In this document: positions 43,258 to 53,360 of the stretch, in pieces | Numbering within the stretch: the first letter of the stretch is position 1 | Layout of the letters: each line of letters begins with the position of its first letter | Assembly: GCF_018130695.1 (NCBI RefSeq) | Contig: NZ_JAFCJX010000039.1 | Coordinates: forward strand, 16,610 to 80,609 | Source: Bradyrhizobium jicamae | GTDB lineage: Bacteria; Pseudomonadota; Alphaproteobacteria; Rhizobiales; Xanthobacteraceae | Direction of reading: 5' to 3' | Length of the DNA stretch: 64,000 bases | Position numbers and translations under genes: made by a program | The notes under the pieces: generated by a model | Seen by the model: the letters and a program-made list of their open reading frames with translations, nothing else | What the model was told of the DNA's origin: nothing | Databases searched by the model: none

Positions 43258-44133
43258 ATGAAGCAGATCAGGATCGGCGACATCACGATCGACGCGGTCA
43301 TCGAGCGCGAGGGGCCGTGGCGGCGGCCGCAGGATTTCTTCCCGGCCTATGACGATGCCGTGTTCAAGCATCACCTCAAGACTATGGAGCCGGAGGTGTT
43401 CGACGCCGAACGCGGCATGATGGTGATGACCTATCAGACCTTCGTGGTCCGCACGCCGCGTTACACCATCCTGGTCGATACCTGCACCGGCGAGGACAAG
43501 GGCCATCCGCCGCCGTTCGATTTTCCCGGCAAGGAGCGCTGGCGCAATGAACTGTTCGCGCTCGGCATCTCCTTCGAGCAGATCGACTACGTGTTCTGCA
43601 CCCATCTGCACATCGACCACACCGGCTGGAACACGACGCTGCGCGATGGCCGCTGGGTGCCGACGTTCCCGAACGCCAAATACGTCTTCCACAAGGGCGA
43701 ATACGCCGCATGGGAGGCCGAGAGCGCCAAGGGCGCCAATCCCCCCGGCACGGTGTTTCGCGACAATTGCCTGCCGATCGTCGAGGCCGGGCAGGCGCTG
43801 CTGGTCGATGACGATTACGCGCTCGACGACACCGTGACGCTGACACCGACGCCGGGCCATTCGCCGTGCCATTGCTGCGTCAACATCTTCTCGAAGGGGC
43901 AGCGCGCGGTCGTGGCCGGCGACCTCATGCATCACGCGATCCAGTGCCGCGAGCCGGATTGGGCGGTCAAGCCGGATTGGGACATGAAGCAGTCGGCGAT
44001 CTCGCGGCGAAAATTCTTCGCCTCCGTCGCCGAGACCGACACGCTGATCCTGCCGATCCATTTCCCGACGCCGACCGTCGGCCTGATCAAGGCGGATGGC
44101 GACCGGTTCGACTACCGCTTCAAGCGGGAATAA
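43258..44133 (+). CDS. MBL-fold metallo-hydrolase
   Basis: The 291-residue protein has the metallo-beta-lactamase signature THLHIDHTGW (His116, His118, Asp120, His121), plus TPGHSPCHCC and VVAGDLMHHA with further zinc ligands and a late IHFPTPT histidine. There is no signal peptide. This is close to quorum-quenching lactonase or aryl-esterase-type MBL proteins, but the substrate is unknown. It is divergent from the dienelactone hydrolase gene, with a 114-bp shared region. Confidence 0.92.
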   Translation: MKQIRIGDITIDAVIEREGPWRRPQDFFPAYDDAVFKHHLKTMEPEVFDAERGMMVMTYQTFVVRTPRYTILVDTCTGEDKGHPPPFDFPGKERWRNELFALGISFEQIDYVFCTHLHIDHTGWNTTLRDGRWVPTFPNAKYVFHKGEYAAWEAESAKGANPPGTVFRDNCLPIVEAGQALLVDDDYALDDTVTLTPTPGHSPCHCCVNIFSKGQRAVVAGDLMHHAIQCREPDWAVKPDWDMKQSAISRRKFFASVAETDTLILPIHFPTPTVGLIKADGDRFDYRFKRE

Positions 44134-44134
44134 C

Positions 44135-44341
44135 CAGCGCTATCGCGGCATGAGCCTGCATCGTTACCTGCGCCTCAAGCGGTTGTGGCTGGTGCGCAAG
44201 CAATTGCTGGCAGGCACGCCCGGCGTGAAGGCGTCAGCGCTCGCCTTCGGCTTCTGGCATTTGAGCGATTTCTCGCGGAGCTATCGCGTCCAGTTTGGTG
44301 AATCGCCCTCGGAGATGCCGGCGAATTCGCGTCAGGTCTGA
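44135..44341 (+). pseudogene. Remnant of an AraC-family regulator (C-terminal HTH only)
   Basis: From 44150 the frame codes for the second AraC helix-turn-helix: RGMSLHRYLRLKRLWLVRKQ, then SALAFGFWHLSDFSRSYRVQFGESPSE. The rest of an AraC protein (about 250 residues of sensor domain and the first HTH) is absent, and the fragment is directly after the MBL gene. The fragment has kept an open frame and could still be expressed, but a full regulator it is not. Confidence 0.8.
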
Positions 44342-44464
44342 CGGATCAGGCTTATCTGCAAATTGAACGATCCGCGTAACCATAGGTCCGCCATAGCTCT
44401 GCACCGATTCTTAAGGGCCGGGGGGCAAGTCTGGACTACGATTCCTTGCGAGAAAGCACCTTCG

Positions 44465-44710
44465 ATGCATCCCCGGCGGTTTGCGCGTGTTCGTCCAGCG
44501 GGTCTGGTGTCGAGCCTGGTCAAGCTGCAGCTCGAGCCGAAGGCGCCGCTGATCGAATGCAGGCTGGTAGATTATTCCGCAGGCGGGGCGTGCCTGGAGT
44601 TCTCCAAGCCGATCCAGCTGCCGGAACGTTTCGAAATGTTTCATGGCAACACCAGAAAACGTGTCCGGCGCGTCTGGAGCAGGGGCGTGCGGGTCGGTGT
44701 CTCCTTCTAA
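44465..44710 (+). CDS. PilZ-domain protein
   Basis: The 81-residue protein begins at the ATG 44465 and is one small PilZ domain: PRRFARVRP supplies the RxxxR c-di-GMP-binding arginines, LVDYSAGGACLEF gives DxSxxG, and RKRVRRVWSRGVRVGVSF closes the barrel. It probably senses c-di-GMP. The open frame extends further upstream, but the RxxxR motif belongs at the start. It lies 120 bp after the AraC remnant. Confidence 0.85.
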   Translation: MHPRRFARVRPAGLVSSLVKLQLEPKAPLIECRLVDYSAGGACLEFSKPIQLPERFEMFHGNTRKRVRRVWSRGVRVGVSF

Positions 44711-44815
44711 AGCCTTGCAACGACGCGCATCGATCTGCCTTCGTCAGGCCGCGCGCGACGCGACCTGACGGTTCGTCCCAATCAAACGATGCCGGAAAGG
44801 CAGCTGGCGTGGTCT

Positions 44816-45064
44816 TTAAGCGCCGCTCTGGCACTTCTTCATGAACGACGTCTTGGCCGCGCCGGCGAGCTTCTTGCCGTCGGAGCCGACCGCCTTGGCC
44901 TCGCAGGTGTCGGTCGTGCACTTCTTCATGAACGAGGTCTTCGCTGCGCCGGCGAGCGGCTTGCCGTCCTTGCCGACGGCCTTGGTTTCGCAGCTGGCGT
45001 CCTGTGCAAAGGCCGAACCGGCAGCAAAGGTCGCAATGACGGCAGCCAAGAAAATCCGCTTCAT
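44816..45064 (-). CDS. Secreted PsiF-repeat protein (82 aa)
   Basis: A signal peptide (cleavage after AFA, residue 20) is followed by two tandem repeats beginning CETKAVGKDGKPLAGAA and CEAKAVGSDGKKLAGAA, each ending KTSFMKKC. These match PsiF repeats. Each repeat has a pair of cysteines. PsiF was found as a phosphate-starvation gene in E. coli, but its role is unknown. The ATG at 45062-45064 follows GGGAGACATCC. Confidence 0.85.
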   Translation of the reverse strand: MKRIFLAAVIATFAAGSAFAQDASCETKAVGKDGKPLAGAAKTSFMKKCTTDTCEAKAVGSDGKKLAGAAKTSFMKKCQSGA

Positions 45065-45231
45065 CTGGATGTCTCCCTGAACCAAACCAGTGGCGCGGAT
45101 TGGATACGGGAATCTCGGCCCGATCAAGTTCCCAAGCCGGATTTTGTCGATAAAATGCGCATATCAGGCCGGCAATAGCGACGTCATGCGTTGCGTCGGG
45201 TTCTCTGACCAGGGGTGGGGACGCGCATCGG

Positions 45232-46131
45232 ATGAGGGCCCTCAGGACCATCGGCGTGATCCTTTTGCTGGTGCTGGTCGCAGTGGCCGCACCCGGCCGC
45301 GCGCAAGGCATCCGTCTCGATGCGCTGAAAATCCCTGTGCCGAACACCGGTGCAAGCGGTCCGGCCACGGCGTTGCTCGATGCCATCGTGCTGCGGCCGG
45401 ACGACGGGCAACCGCATCCGCTGGTGCTGCTCAACCACGGCTCGCCGCGCTCGGCGAGCGACCGGCCGACCATGAGCCCGTCCGGCCTGCAGCCGCAGGC
45501 TGTGGAGTTCGCCCGCCGCGGCTGGGTGGCGGTGGCGTTCCTGCGGCGTGGCTATGGCAACTCGCAGGGCGGTTGGGCCGAGAGCTATGGCAAATGCTCC
45601 GATCCCGACTACGCCACTGCCGGCCGCGCCGGTGCCCGCGATATCGCAGCGGTGGCGAAATTCATGCTGGGCCAGCCCTATGTCAGCAAGGGCAAGTGGA
45701 TCAGTGTCGGCCGCTCCGCCGGCGCCTTTGCCACGGTGGCGCTGACCTCGGCGGCGCCGCCCGGCCTTGCGGCGGCGATCGCCTTCGCGCCCGGTCGCGG
45801 TTCGACCACGGAGGATAGCGTGTGCGAAGAGGACGAACTGATCGACGCGTTCGCGCAGTATGGCAAGACCTCGCGCGTGCCGCTGCTGTGGGTGTCGTCG
45901 GCCAACGACCATTTCTTCGGACCGCAACTCGTGACGCGATTGTCCGGCGCCTTTGCCAAGGCCGGCGGCAATCTCACGCTGGTGAAAACCCCCGCGTTCG
46001 GTTCGGACGGACACATGCTGTTTGGCGCGGAGGGCGTTTCGATCTGGGCGCCGATCGTCGATCGCTTCCTCAAAGCGAACAGCCTCGTGCAGCGCGATCA
46101 GCTGCTCGATGCGCAATTGCGTATGCGCTGA
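45232..46131 (+). CDS. Secreted alpha/beta hydrolase
   Basis: The 299-residue protein has a signal peptide (cleavage after GRA, about residue 24) and the alpha/beta hydrolase pattern: LLNHGSPRSA oxyanion region, SVGRSAGAFA nucleophile elbow, SANDHFFG acid and GSDGHMLF histidine. Its substrate is unknown. The start is an ATG at 45232 overlapping a GGATG site. It is convergent with the FRG gene at 46194. Confidence 0.88.
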   Translation: MRALRTIGVILLLVLVAVAAPGRAQGIRLDALKIPVPNTGASGPATALLDAIVLRPDDGQPHPLVLLNHGSPRSASDRPTMSPSGLQPQAVEFARRGWVAVAFLRRGYGNSQGGWAESYGKCSDPDYATAGRAGARDIAAVAKFMLGQPYVSKGKWISVGRSAGAFATVALTSAAPPGLAAAIAFAPGRGSTTEDSVCEEDELIDAFAQYGKTSRVPLLWVSSANDHFFGPQLVTRLSGAFAKAGGNLTLVKTPAFGSDGHMLFGAEGVSIWAPIVDRFLKANSLVQRDQLLDAQLRMR

Positions 46132-46193
46132 TCAAGTTGAAGCTATAGGTCGTGATGCCAGCCGAAGCGTCGCCGGTATGATGACCGAGGAAT

Positions 46194-47024
46194 CTACTCG
46201 TTCCGATATCCAGGATAGACGACATTTGTCCTGGGATTGAAGGCCCAATGAAACTCCAGTTCATAGGCCAGCGAACGAGCCAGCCCGTCGATACCCGGGA
46301 AAAGCGTCGCGTTCGTAATATTCATGGCATATAGCCGCTCCATCGCCTCCGCGCGTATTTTTTTGGTTCGGAGTACGAATTTGATGAGTGCGTCCTTTCC
46401 ATACTGTTCGCTAATTGTAGTCTCTACGGGTTCATCGAGGCGACCCGGCATCAAGAACGTGCCGGATTGAGCGACTAACCGCTCGTTCATGCGATGCGGT
46501 TCGCCAATGACGACCACTCGATGCTCGCCCGGTAAGAAGTAGTTCTCGTAATTTCCTTTAATCCATGGGCCAATTTCGCCAGGCCGCGAAATTTGGCTTG
46601 GCCGTGCTGTTCGCCCAGAGTTTAGAAGCGGCGGACAAATTGCCCATACGGCCGCATCCGCGGTAGCGCGTTCCAGTGCAAAGAAAGCTGCGACATAAGG
46701 GGACCAGGTGAAGTCCAATAGTCGTGTTGGAGCGCCGTGATGCTGCATGAACGCGAGCCATTCAAGAGAATCCTTGTCGAGCGGGAGATGTGTTGTTAGC
46801 AAATGTGCTTTGCGACGAAATATTCGAAGTATGCGGCTTTCCTGCTGGACCCAAGCCTTAGGATGAACTCCGAATGTCATGAGATACCTTGAAAGGGTGG
46901 AGAACAGATTCCATTCCGCATTGGCTTGTCCACGAAACGCCCAGCTTCGAAGCGAGTCATTCTCCAGGTGACGACGAAACGCCTTCCATGAATCGATTTC
47001 AATCACTGAAACATCTTTGCGCAT
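46194..47024 (-). CDS. FRG-domain protein
   Basis: The 276-residue protein has an FRG domain: SWAFRGQANAEWNLFSTLSR, then EWLAFMQHHGAPTRLLDFTW and SPYVAAFFALERA. FRG domains occur in bacterial proteins of unknown activity, often in mobile or defence regions. The gene is visibly AT-richer than its neighbours and uses codons less biased to G and C in the third position, so it was probably acquired. It is not accompanied here by a second defence gene. Its stop is at 46194-46196. Confidence 0.85.
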   Translation of the reverse strand: MRKDVSVIEIDSWKAFRRHLENDSLRSWAFRGQANAEWNLFSTLSRYLMTFGVHPKAWVQQESRILRIFRRKAHLLTTHLPLDKDSLEWLAFMQHHGAPTRLLDFTWSPYVAAFFALERATADAAVWAICPPLLNSGRTARPSQISRPGEIGPWIKGNYENYFLPGEHRVVVIGEPHRMNERLVAQSGTFLMPGRLDEPVETTISEQYGKDALIKFVLRTKKIRAEAMERLYAMNITNATLFPGIDGLARSLAYELEFHWAFNPRTNVVYPGYRNE

Positions 47025-47276
47025 TCGAAGCCCCCGAAACGGCGTTCAAGACTGATCGCGCAATAGAATATCCCAGAGATTGAGGAAGTATAGATACGCA
47101 TCCCAGTGGTGTTCTTGCGTTTGGCGACGCGCCGACCGAGCCGCGGAATATTTATTTCCGTCGAGCGAGACCTCCGCGCCGCGCGCAACGGTGCGTCGCG
47201 CGTTTCCGCTGTTCAGGCCAAGCGGAAATCGGCTACTGCTGTTTCAAACAAAAGCAAATGCAGGCGAGGACACACG

Positions 47277-48437
47277 ATGCACGACGACGAGCAAACGGCC
47301 ATGATCCGCGAGACGGTCGCGAAATTCGTCGACCGCGAGCTCATCCCGCTCGAGCCGCACTATCTGAAATCAAAGCTGCCCGGCGGCGATCATCCGGAAT
47401 TGACGGATGCGCAGAAAAAGCGGCTGCGCGACGTCTCGAAGGAGCTCGGTCTGTGGGGGCTCGACGCACCCGAGGATCTCGGCGGCCACGATCTGCCGAC
47501 GCGCACGATGGCGGCCGTGCACGAGGAACTCGGCCGCACCTGCGTGCCCTTCGTGCTGCCGCCGGACTCGCCGAACCTGCGCATGCTGCAGGCCGTCGGC
47601 ACCGCGGCGCAGAAGACGAAATATCTGCAGCCTTACATCGAGGGGCGGATGTCGTCCGCGATCGCGATCTCCGAGCCCGGCGCCGGCGGCGATCCCGCAG
47701 GCATGAAGACCCGCGCGGTGCTCGATGGCGATCAATGGGTGATCAACGGGCGCAAGATCTGGATCAGCAACGCCCGCGCTGCAGACTTCATCATTGTGAT
47801 GGCTCGCGTCGGCAACGACCAGCGTCAGGGTGGCATCACCTCCTTCATCATCGAGAAGGATACCCCGGGCTTCATCATCGAGCGCGAGATACCGATGCTC
47901 GGCGGCGGATCGACCTATGAGATCGTGTTCGAGGATTGCCGGATCGCGAAGGACTCCGTGCTCGGCGAGGTCGGCAAGGGCTATGCGCCGATGCAGCTGC
48001 GCCTGCGCACGCGGCGGCTGGAGATGGGCTCGACCTGCATCGGCATCGCCAAGCGCGCGCTTGACATGCTCTGCGAGCACGCCAGGCAGCGCGAGACCTT
48101 TGGCGTGAAGCTGGCCGACCGCCAGGCGATCCAGTGGTGGATCGCTGATATCTCGACGCGGATGCACGCCTGCCGCCTGATGGTGCGTGACGCCGCGGAC
48201 AAGGCCGATCACGGCGAGGATATCAGGCACGAGGCTTCGATGATCAAGGTGTTCGCCACCGAGATGGCCTACGAGGCCTGCGACCACGCCATGCAGACGC
48301 TCGGCGCACTCGGCATGACGCTGGAGCTGCCGCTGCATGCGCTCTCGCAGAAGGCGCGGCTGATGCGGATGTACGAGGGGCCGAGCGAGGTCCATCGCCA
48401 GGCGATCGCCCGCCGCGTGCTGGGCCTGCGCGGATAG
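47277..48437 (+). CDS. Acyl-CoA dehydrogenase family protein
   Basis: The 386-residue protein begins at an ATG after GGCGAGGACACACG. It has the three ACAD domains: helical N-terminus, middle domain with SAIAISEPGAGGDPAGM and WVINGRKIWISNARAADF, and helical C-terminus with RQRETFGVKLADRQAIQWWIAD and the catalytic-base region RMYEGPSEVHRQAIARR. It would desaturate an acyl-CoA in the cytoplasm using FAD. The chain-length preference is unknown. The gene ends where the 49-bp repeat copy 2 begins. Confidence 0.93.
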   Translation: MHDDEQTAMIRETVAKFVDRELIPLEPHYLKSKLPGGDHPELTDAQKKRLRDVSKELGLWGLDAPEDLGGHDLPTRTMAAVHEELGRTCVPFVLPPDSPNLRMLQAVGTAAQKTKYLQPYIEGRMSSAIAISEPGAGGDPAGMKTRAVLDGDQWVINGRKIWISNARAADFIIVMARVGNDQRQGGITSFIIEKDTPGFIIEREIPMLGGGSTYEIVFEDCRIAKDSVLGEVGKGYAPMQLRLRTRRLEMGSTCIGIAKRALDMLCEHARQRETFGVKLADRQAIQWWIADISTRMHACRLMVRDAADKADHGEDIRHEASMIKVFATEMAYEACDHAMQTLGALGMTLELPLHALSQKARLMRMYEGPSEVHRQAIARRVLGLRG

Positions 48438-48485
48438 AGCATGATCCGGAAAAGTGTGAAGCGGTTTTCCGAATAGATCATGCTC
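48437..48485. repeat. 49-bp palindromic repeat, copy 2
   Basis: GAGCATGATCCGGAAAAGTG, then TGAAGCGGTTTTCCGAAT, then AGATCATGCTC. It matches 27462-27510 apart from one base in the right inner arm and starts at the last base of the acyl-CoA dehydrogenase stop. Confidence 0.85.
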
Positions 48486-48538
48486 AAACAAAAAGCTAAA
48501 GCGCGATGACGATGACCGCGCATGAGCGCAGCAACGCG

Positions 48539-50623
48539 TTACGCTGCCCGCACGTCCGACAGGAAGCGGTTGACCTGGCCGGCGAGGTCCTTCGACTGTG
48601 ACGACAGCTGCTCGGCGGCGCCGAGCACCTGGGCCGCGGCGGCGCCGGTGCCGTCGGCGGCGCGCTGCACGCCGGAGATGTTGGAATTGACCTCCTGGGT
48701 GCCGCGCGCGGCTTCCTGGACGCTGCGCGAGATCTCCTTGGTGGCCGAGCCCTGTTGCTCGATCGCGGCTGCAATCGCGGTGCCGATCTGATCGATCTCG
48801 GTGATGACGTCGACGACGTTCTTGATCGCGGTGACGGTCTCGTCGCTCGCAGCCTGGATCGCGGCGATCTGCTCGGAGATTTCGGTGGTCGCCTTGGCGG
48901 TCTGGCCGGCCAGTGTCTTCACCTCGGAGGCGACCACGGCAAAGCCGCGGCCGGCTTCGCCCGCACGCGCCGCCTCGATGGTGGCGTTGAGCGCCAGCAG
49001 ATTGGTTTGCGCCGCGATGTTCTGGATCAGCGTGACGACGTCGCCGATCTTCTGCGCGCCCTCGGCGAGCGAGCGGGCGGTATCGCCGGTGCGGCGGGCG
49101 TGATCGACGGCGCGCGCGGCGATCTCGGTCGAAGTCGACACCTGGCGCGCGATCTCCGAGATCGAGGAGGTCAGTTCCTCGGTTGCGCTTGCGACGGTCT
49201 GGACGTTGGTCGAGGTCTGGTCGGACGCGGCCGCCACCACCGACGCCTGACGGTTGGTGCTGGCCGCCGTCTCCGACATCGACTGCGCGGTGTCCTCCAT
49301 CACCGAGGAGGCCGACGACAGGCCGCCGACGAGCTCGGTGACCTTGGCTTCGAAGGCGCGGGTGAGGTCGTCGAGCACGCGGGCGCGGCGCATCTTGACG
49401 TCGTTCTCGGCTTCCTTCTCGGCGGCGAGGCGGTCGGCCTCGATCTTGTTGTCCTTGAACACCTGGACGGCGGCGGCCATCGCGCCGATCTCGTCATGGC
49501 GCGCAGCGCCCGGGATTTCGGCGGCCACGTCGCCGGCAGCGAGCCGCGACATGCGCCCGGTGAGGGCTGCGATCGGATTGAGGATGCGACGGCGCACCAT
49601 CACGATCAGCACGGCGCTGGCGGCGGCGACTGCGATCAGGCCGATCAGCGCGATCACGAAGCTCATCCGCGCCGACGAATAGGCCGCGGCAAGGCCGTTT
49701 TCGGCGTTCTCGTAGAACGCTTCGCGCACTGTGATGATCGCGGCGAGGCCGACCTGCGATTCCGCGAAGTAGGTGTCGACGTCGTATTCGTACTTGCCGG
49801 ATACCGCGCCTTCCTTGGCGAGCTTGAGCTGCTTGCCAAAGCGCTCGACATAATCCGACTGCATCTTGCCGAGCGCCGCGGCGACATTGGCCGGCGTCGC
49901 CGGATTGTTGCGTAGCTCCTGCAGCGTGGCGAGGATCTGCTCGGTACGTCCGGTGGAGCGGGCGATCTCGGTCTTCTCGGCGTCGGTCGCGACACGCTTG
50001 GCGGCCACCAGGCTCTTGTGCAGGCTGGCATTGAGGCCGCCGATGTCGCGCAGCGTCCAGGCGACGTTGGCGTAGCTCGCCTGGCGATAGGCATTGCCGT
50101 CGAGGCCGGCCAGGCGGCGCACCTGCTCGTCGAGCAGCGCGGTGACGCCGGCGTTGAACACGGAATTGTCGGCGACGATCCTGGTGCCGGCGGGACGGCG
50201 GGCTTCGACCGGTCCGGCCAGCGCTTTTTCGATCGCATCGCGAAGCGTGGAGAATTTCACCTTCAGCGCATCGATCGCGCTCGCGACCGCCTCGCCGTCG
50301 TCGAGCGGGCCGGGCAGGGTGGCGCGCACCTGATTGACCTTGGCCACCGCCCCATCGGTCAGCTGGCGAAGCTTGTCGAGCTCGGCGATCTGCTTGGGAT
50401 CGATCGTGCCGGCATTGCCGAGCAGTATGTTGGTGGCGTAGCCGCGTTCCGGGTTGAGGTAGCGCGGGATATCGCCGACGGCGCGGACGACCTCGAGGCG
50501 GCTCTGCGCGATCGAAACCTTGTCCATCGTCTGGTATTTCGTCACCGCGATGTAGGCCGCCAGCCCACCACCGACGGCCGACAGCGAGACGATGGCCGCG
50601 GTCAAAAGGGTTCCGATTTTCAT
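48539..50623 (-). CDS. Methyl-accepting chemotaxis protein
   Basis: The 694-residue receptor has a membrane segment at about 7-27, a large periplasmic domain (28-320), a second membrane segment (about 322-345), HAMP (346-400) and a cytoplasmic signalling part. The hairpin tip lies in QNIAAQTNLLALNATIEAAR, GEAGRGFAVVASEVKTLA. It senses a ligand by the helical periplasmic domain and talks to CheA. No adjacent che genes are present. The start ATG at 50621-50623 is normal. Confidence 0.95.
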   Translation of the reverse strand: MKIGTLLTAAIVSLSAVGGGLAAYIAVTKYQTMDKVSIAQSRLEVVRAVGDIPRYLNPERGYATNILLGNAGTIDPKQIAELDKLRQLTDGAVAKVNQVRATLPGPLDDGEAVASAIDALKVKFSTLRDAIEKALAGPVEARRPAGTRIVADNSVFNAGVTALLDEQVRRLAGLDGNAYRQASYANVAWTLRDIGGLNASLHKSLVAAKRVATDAEKTEIARSTGRTEQILATLQELRNNPATPANVAAALGKMQSDYVERFGKQLKLAKEGAVSGKYEYDVDTYFAESQVGLAAIITVREAFYENAENGLAAAYSSARMSFVIALIGLIAVAAASAVLIVMVRRRILNPIAALTGRMSRLAAGDVAAEIPGAARHDEIGAMAAAVQVFKDNKIEADRLAAEKEAENDVKMRRARVLDDLTRAFEAKVTELVGGLSSASSVMEDTAQSMSETAASTNRQASVVAAASDQTSTNVQTVASATEELTSSISEIARQVSTSTEIAARAVDHARRTGDTARSLAEGAQKIGDVVTLIQNIAAQTNLLALNATIEAARAGEAGRGFAVVASEVKTLAGQTAKATTEISEQIAAIQAASDETVTAIKNVVDVITEIDQIGTAIAAAIEQQGSATKEISRSVQEAARGTQEVNSNISGVQRAADGTGAAAAQVLGAAEQLSSQSKDLAGQVNRFLSDVRAA

Positions 50624-50768
50624 GGTTTTGCGCCGTTCGCAACGATTGAGGACTGAAAGCCCATCATCCTAGCGGTTGCGCATTAACCCGCGGTTTATGA
50701 TGCGGCCCCGGAGGCCCGCGCGTGCCGGTTCCGCCGTTACGCCAGCCCTTCGTACCTCCAGGCTTTCG

Positions 50769-51146
50769 TTACTCCAGACCTTGGACCGGCGGTGCCTTGG
50801 ATGCGGTCTTCGGCGGTGGTGGGGCCGGCGTCGCAACAGCGGGAGCCGCGGCCTCGCGAATGGGTGGCGCCCGACGGTCCATGGACGCGCGGGCCTGCCT
50901 GGCCGATTTGCTGCGATGGGCTGCAGCGGAGCGACGGAAGCCGAGGGAATGGGCGATCGAGGGACCTGCGGTGTAGCCGACGACCGCGCCGGCCACGGCA
51001 CCGACGGGGCCAAAGACAACGGCGCCCGACAGTGCGCCGAGGGCGGCATCGCCGGCGCGTTGCTGCGCCATCGCCGCCGATGAGACGAGCACGGATGAGG
51101 CCAGCCCAAGTGCCAGCGTAGCGGTGATCAGCGTTGCCTTGGTCAT
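50769..51146 (-). CDS. Secreted glycine-zipper-type hypothetical protein
   Basis: The 125-residue protein has a signal peptide (cleavage after AMA, residue 27), a glycine-rich membrane-inserting stretch (GDAALGALSGAVVFGPVGAV, AGAVVGYTAG) and a basic, Pro/Ala-rich tail. Such glycine-zipper proteins lie in the outer membrane or periplasm and have no known function. GGGGATTTGGG precedes the ATG. Confidence 0.77.
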   Translation of the reverse strand: MTKATLITATLALGLASSVLVSSAAMAQQRAGDAALGALSGAVVFGPVGAVAGAVVGYTAGPSIAHSLGFRRSAAAHRSKSARQARASMDRRAPPIREAAAPAVATPAPPPPKTASKAPPVQGLE

Positions 51147-51245
51147 CCCAAATCCCCTCGCGTCTGGCCGACACCAGACAAAGGGAATGCGGCGATAGCG
51201 GTACCAGAGCGTGGCCGCCAGCTGGCGTTGCCGTGGCGTGGAACT

Positions 51246-51491
51246 TTAGCGGGCGTCGTCGTCCGCGCTCTTCGGGGCCGGCCGGTGCTGGGTCGATCCG
51301 CTCGCGCCCATCTCGCCGCAGGGCAGCTGGACCCAGCTGCCGTCTTGCGCCTGCTGGTAGGCCTGGCAGGCGGGCGAGGTCGTCGATTTCTCCTCGGTCT
51401 TCTGCCGGTCGGAACTCTTCGCCAGCGCCGGCGCTGCAATGACCGCGAGCGCTGCGAGCGAGCCGGCGAAGATCGCTTTCGCGAAATGCAT
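51246..51491 (-). CDS. Small secreted hypothetical protein (81 aa)
   Basis: The ATG at 51489-51491 follows GAGGGAGAACCCGAC. A signal peptide (cleavage after ALA, residue 24) leads a short mature part with two cysteines (SPACQAYQQAQ and QLPCGEMGASG) and a polar tail. No family is recognised. The frame is open upstream, but the ribosome site decides the start. Confidence 0.77.
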   Translation of the reverse strand: MHFAKAIFAGSLAALAVIAAPALAKSSDRQKTEEKSTTSPACQAYQQAQDGSWVQLPCGEMGASGSTQHRPAPKSADDDAR

Positions 51492-51637
51492 GTCGGGTTC
51501 TCCCTCAAAGCTTCCGGGATAACTGAAAACAAATCGGGCGATTTTTGGCCGAAGCGTCACAGCATTTCGTCTGTGCTTAACGGATGGAGAACGCGCCGCA
51601 GGACGGCCGTCATCGGTCCGTGCTAGCCTTCGATCTC

Positions 51638-52228
51638 ATGACCCACCGCATCCTCGTCCTTTACGGCTCCTATCGCTCCGACCGCATGGGCATTCGCCTC
51701 GCCCAATTCGTCGTCAACGGCTTCCGCGGCCGCGGCGACGATGTCGAACTGATCGATGCGAAAGAGGTCGGCCTGCCGATGCTCGATCGCATGTACAAGG
51801 AATACCCGAAAGGCCAGGCGCCTGCGGCGCTGGAGACGCTCGCCGGCAAGATCCGCGACGCCGACGGTTTTGTGTTCATCACCGGCGAATACAATTGGGG
51901 CGTTCAGCCGGGCTTGAAGAATCTGACCGACCATTTCCTCGAAGAGTGGTTCTGGCGCCCGGCGGCGATCGCAAGCTACTCGGCCGGCCGCTTCGCCGGG
52001 GCGCGCGCCGCCACCGCCTGGCACGGCACGCTCTCGGAGATGGGCATGGTCGTGGTTTCAAGTACAATTTCAGCGGGGCCGATCGGGCAGTCGCTCTCGG
52101 CAGACGGTCAGCCGACCGGCGACGGCGGCAAGGCGCTGGAGCGGGCATTCCCGCGCTTCGCCGATGATCTTGCGTGGTGGGTGGAAGCGGCCAAGGCGCA
52201 GCGGGCACGCAAGGCGCCGCCGTATTGA
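51638..52228 (+). CDS. NADPH-dependent FMN reductase family protein
   Basis: The 196-residue protein has a flavodoxin-like fold: ILVLYGSYRSDRMGIRLAQF near the start supplies the phosphate-binding loop, and VFITGEYNWGVQPGLKNLTDHF is the conserved FMN-contact block. It probably reduces quinones or FMN. The ATG at 51638 is preferred over an open frame from 51584. It is the first of two close genes: the SDR at 52242 starts 13 bases after its stop. Confidence 0.9.
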   Translation: MTHRILVLYGSYRSDRMGIRLAQFVVNGFRGRGDDVELIDAKEVGLPMLDRMYKEYPKGQAPAALETLAGKIRDADGFVFITGEYNWGVQPGLKNLTDHFLEEWFWRPAAIASYSAGRFAGARAATAWHGTLSEMGMVVVSSTISAGPIGQSLSADGQPTGDGGKALERAFPRFADDLAWWVEAAKAQRARKAPPY

Positions 52229-52241
52229 GCGCGGAGTGATC

Positions 52242-53030
<789 letters not shown>

Positions 53031-53033
53031 CCG

Positions 53034-53351
53034 ATGAAGCGTGTGGCCATTGCGATCGGCCTATTTGTCGCTGCGACGTCATGGTCGGCAAACGCACAAT
53101 CCGACGGTCGCGACAAGATCGAGACCATCGTGTCGGACCTGCGCGCATGCGCAAGGACGAATGCCGAGAGCGCGAAGGCTGCCGGCATAGCGGCGGCGAA
53201 CGACGCCTTCGCGCATCTCTATTCGCGATGCCAGTCCATGATCGAGGACGACCTGAAGAGATTAGCGCCGGTAGCCATCCCGCCCGGTCTGTTCCGGATC
53301 GTGTTGCGAGATGAATGGACGACCTTCATAACCCGAAGGAACGGGCACTAA
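53034..53351 (+). CDS. Small secreted hypothetical protein (105 aa)
   Basis: The signal peptide (cleavage after ANA, residue 21) leads a helical mature part with two cysteines (LRACARTN and YSRCQSM). The start is only three bases after the SDR stop, so the gene is in the same operon. Family unknown. Confidence 0.75.
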   Translation: MKRVAIAIGLFVAATSWSANAQSDGRDKIETIVSDLRACARTNAESAKAAGIAAANDAFAHLYSRCQSMIEDDLKRLAPVAIPPGLFRIVLRDEWTTFITRRNGH

Positions 53352-53360
53352 TCGCCGCGT

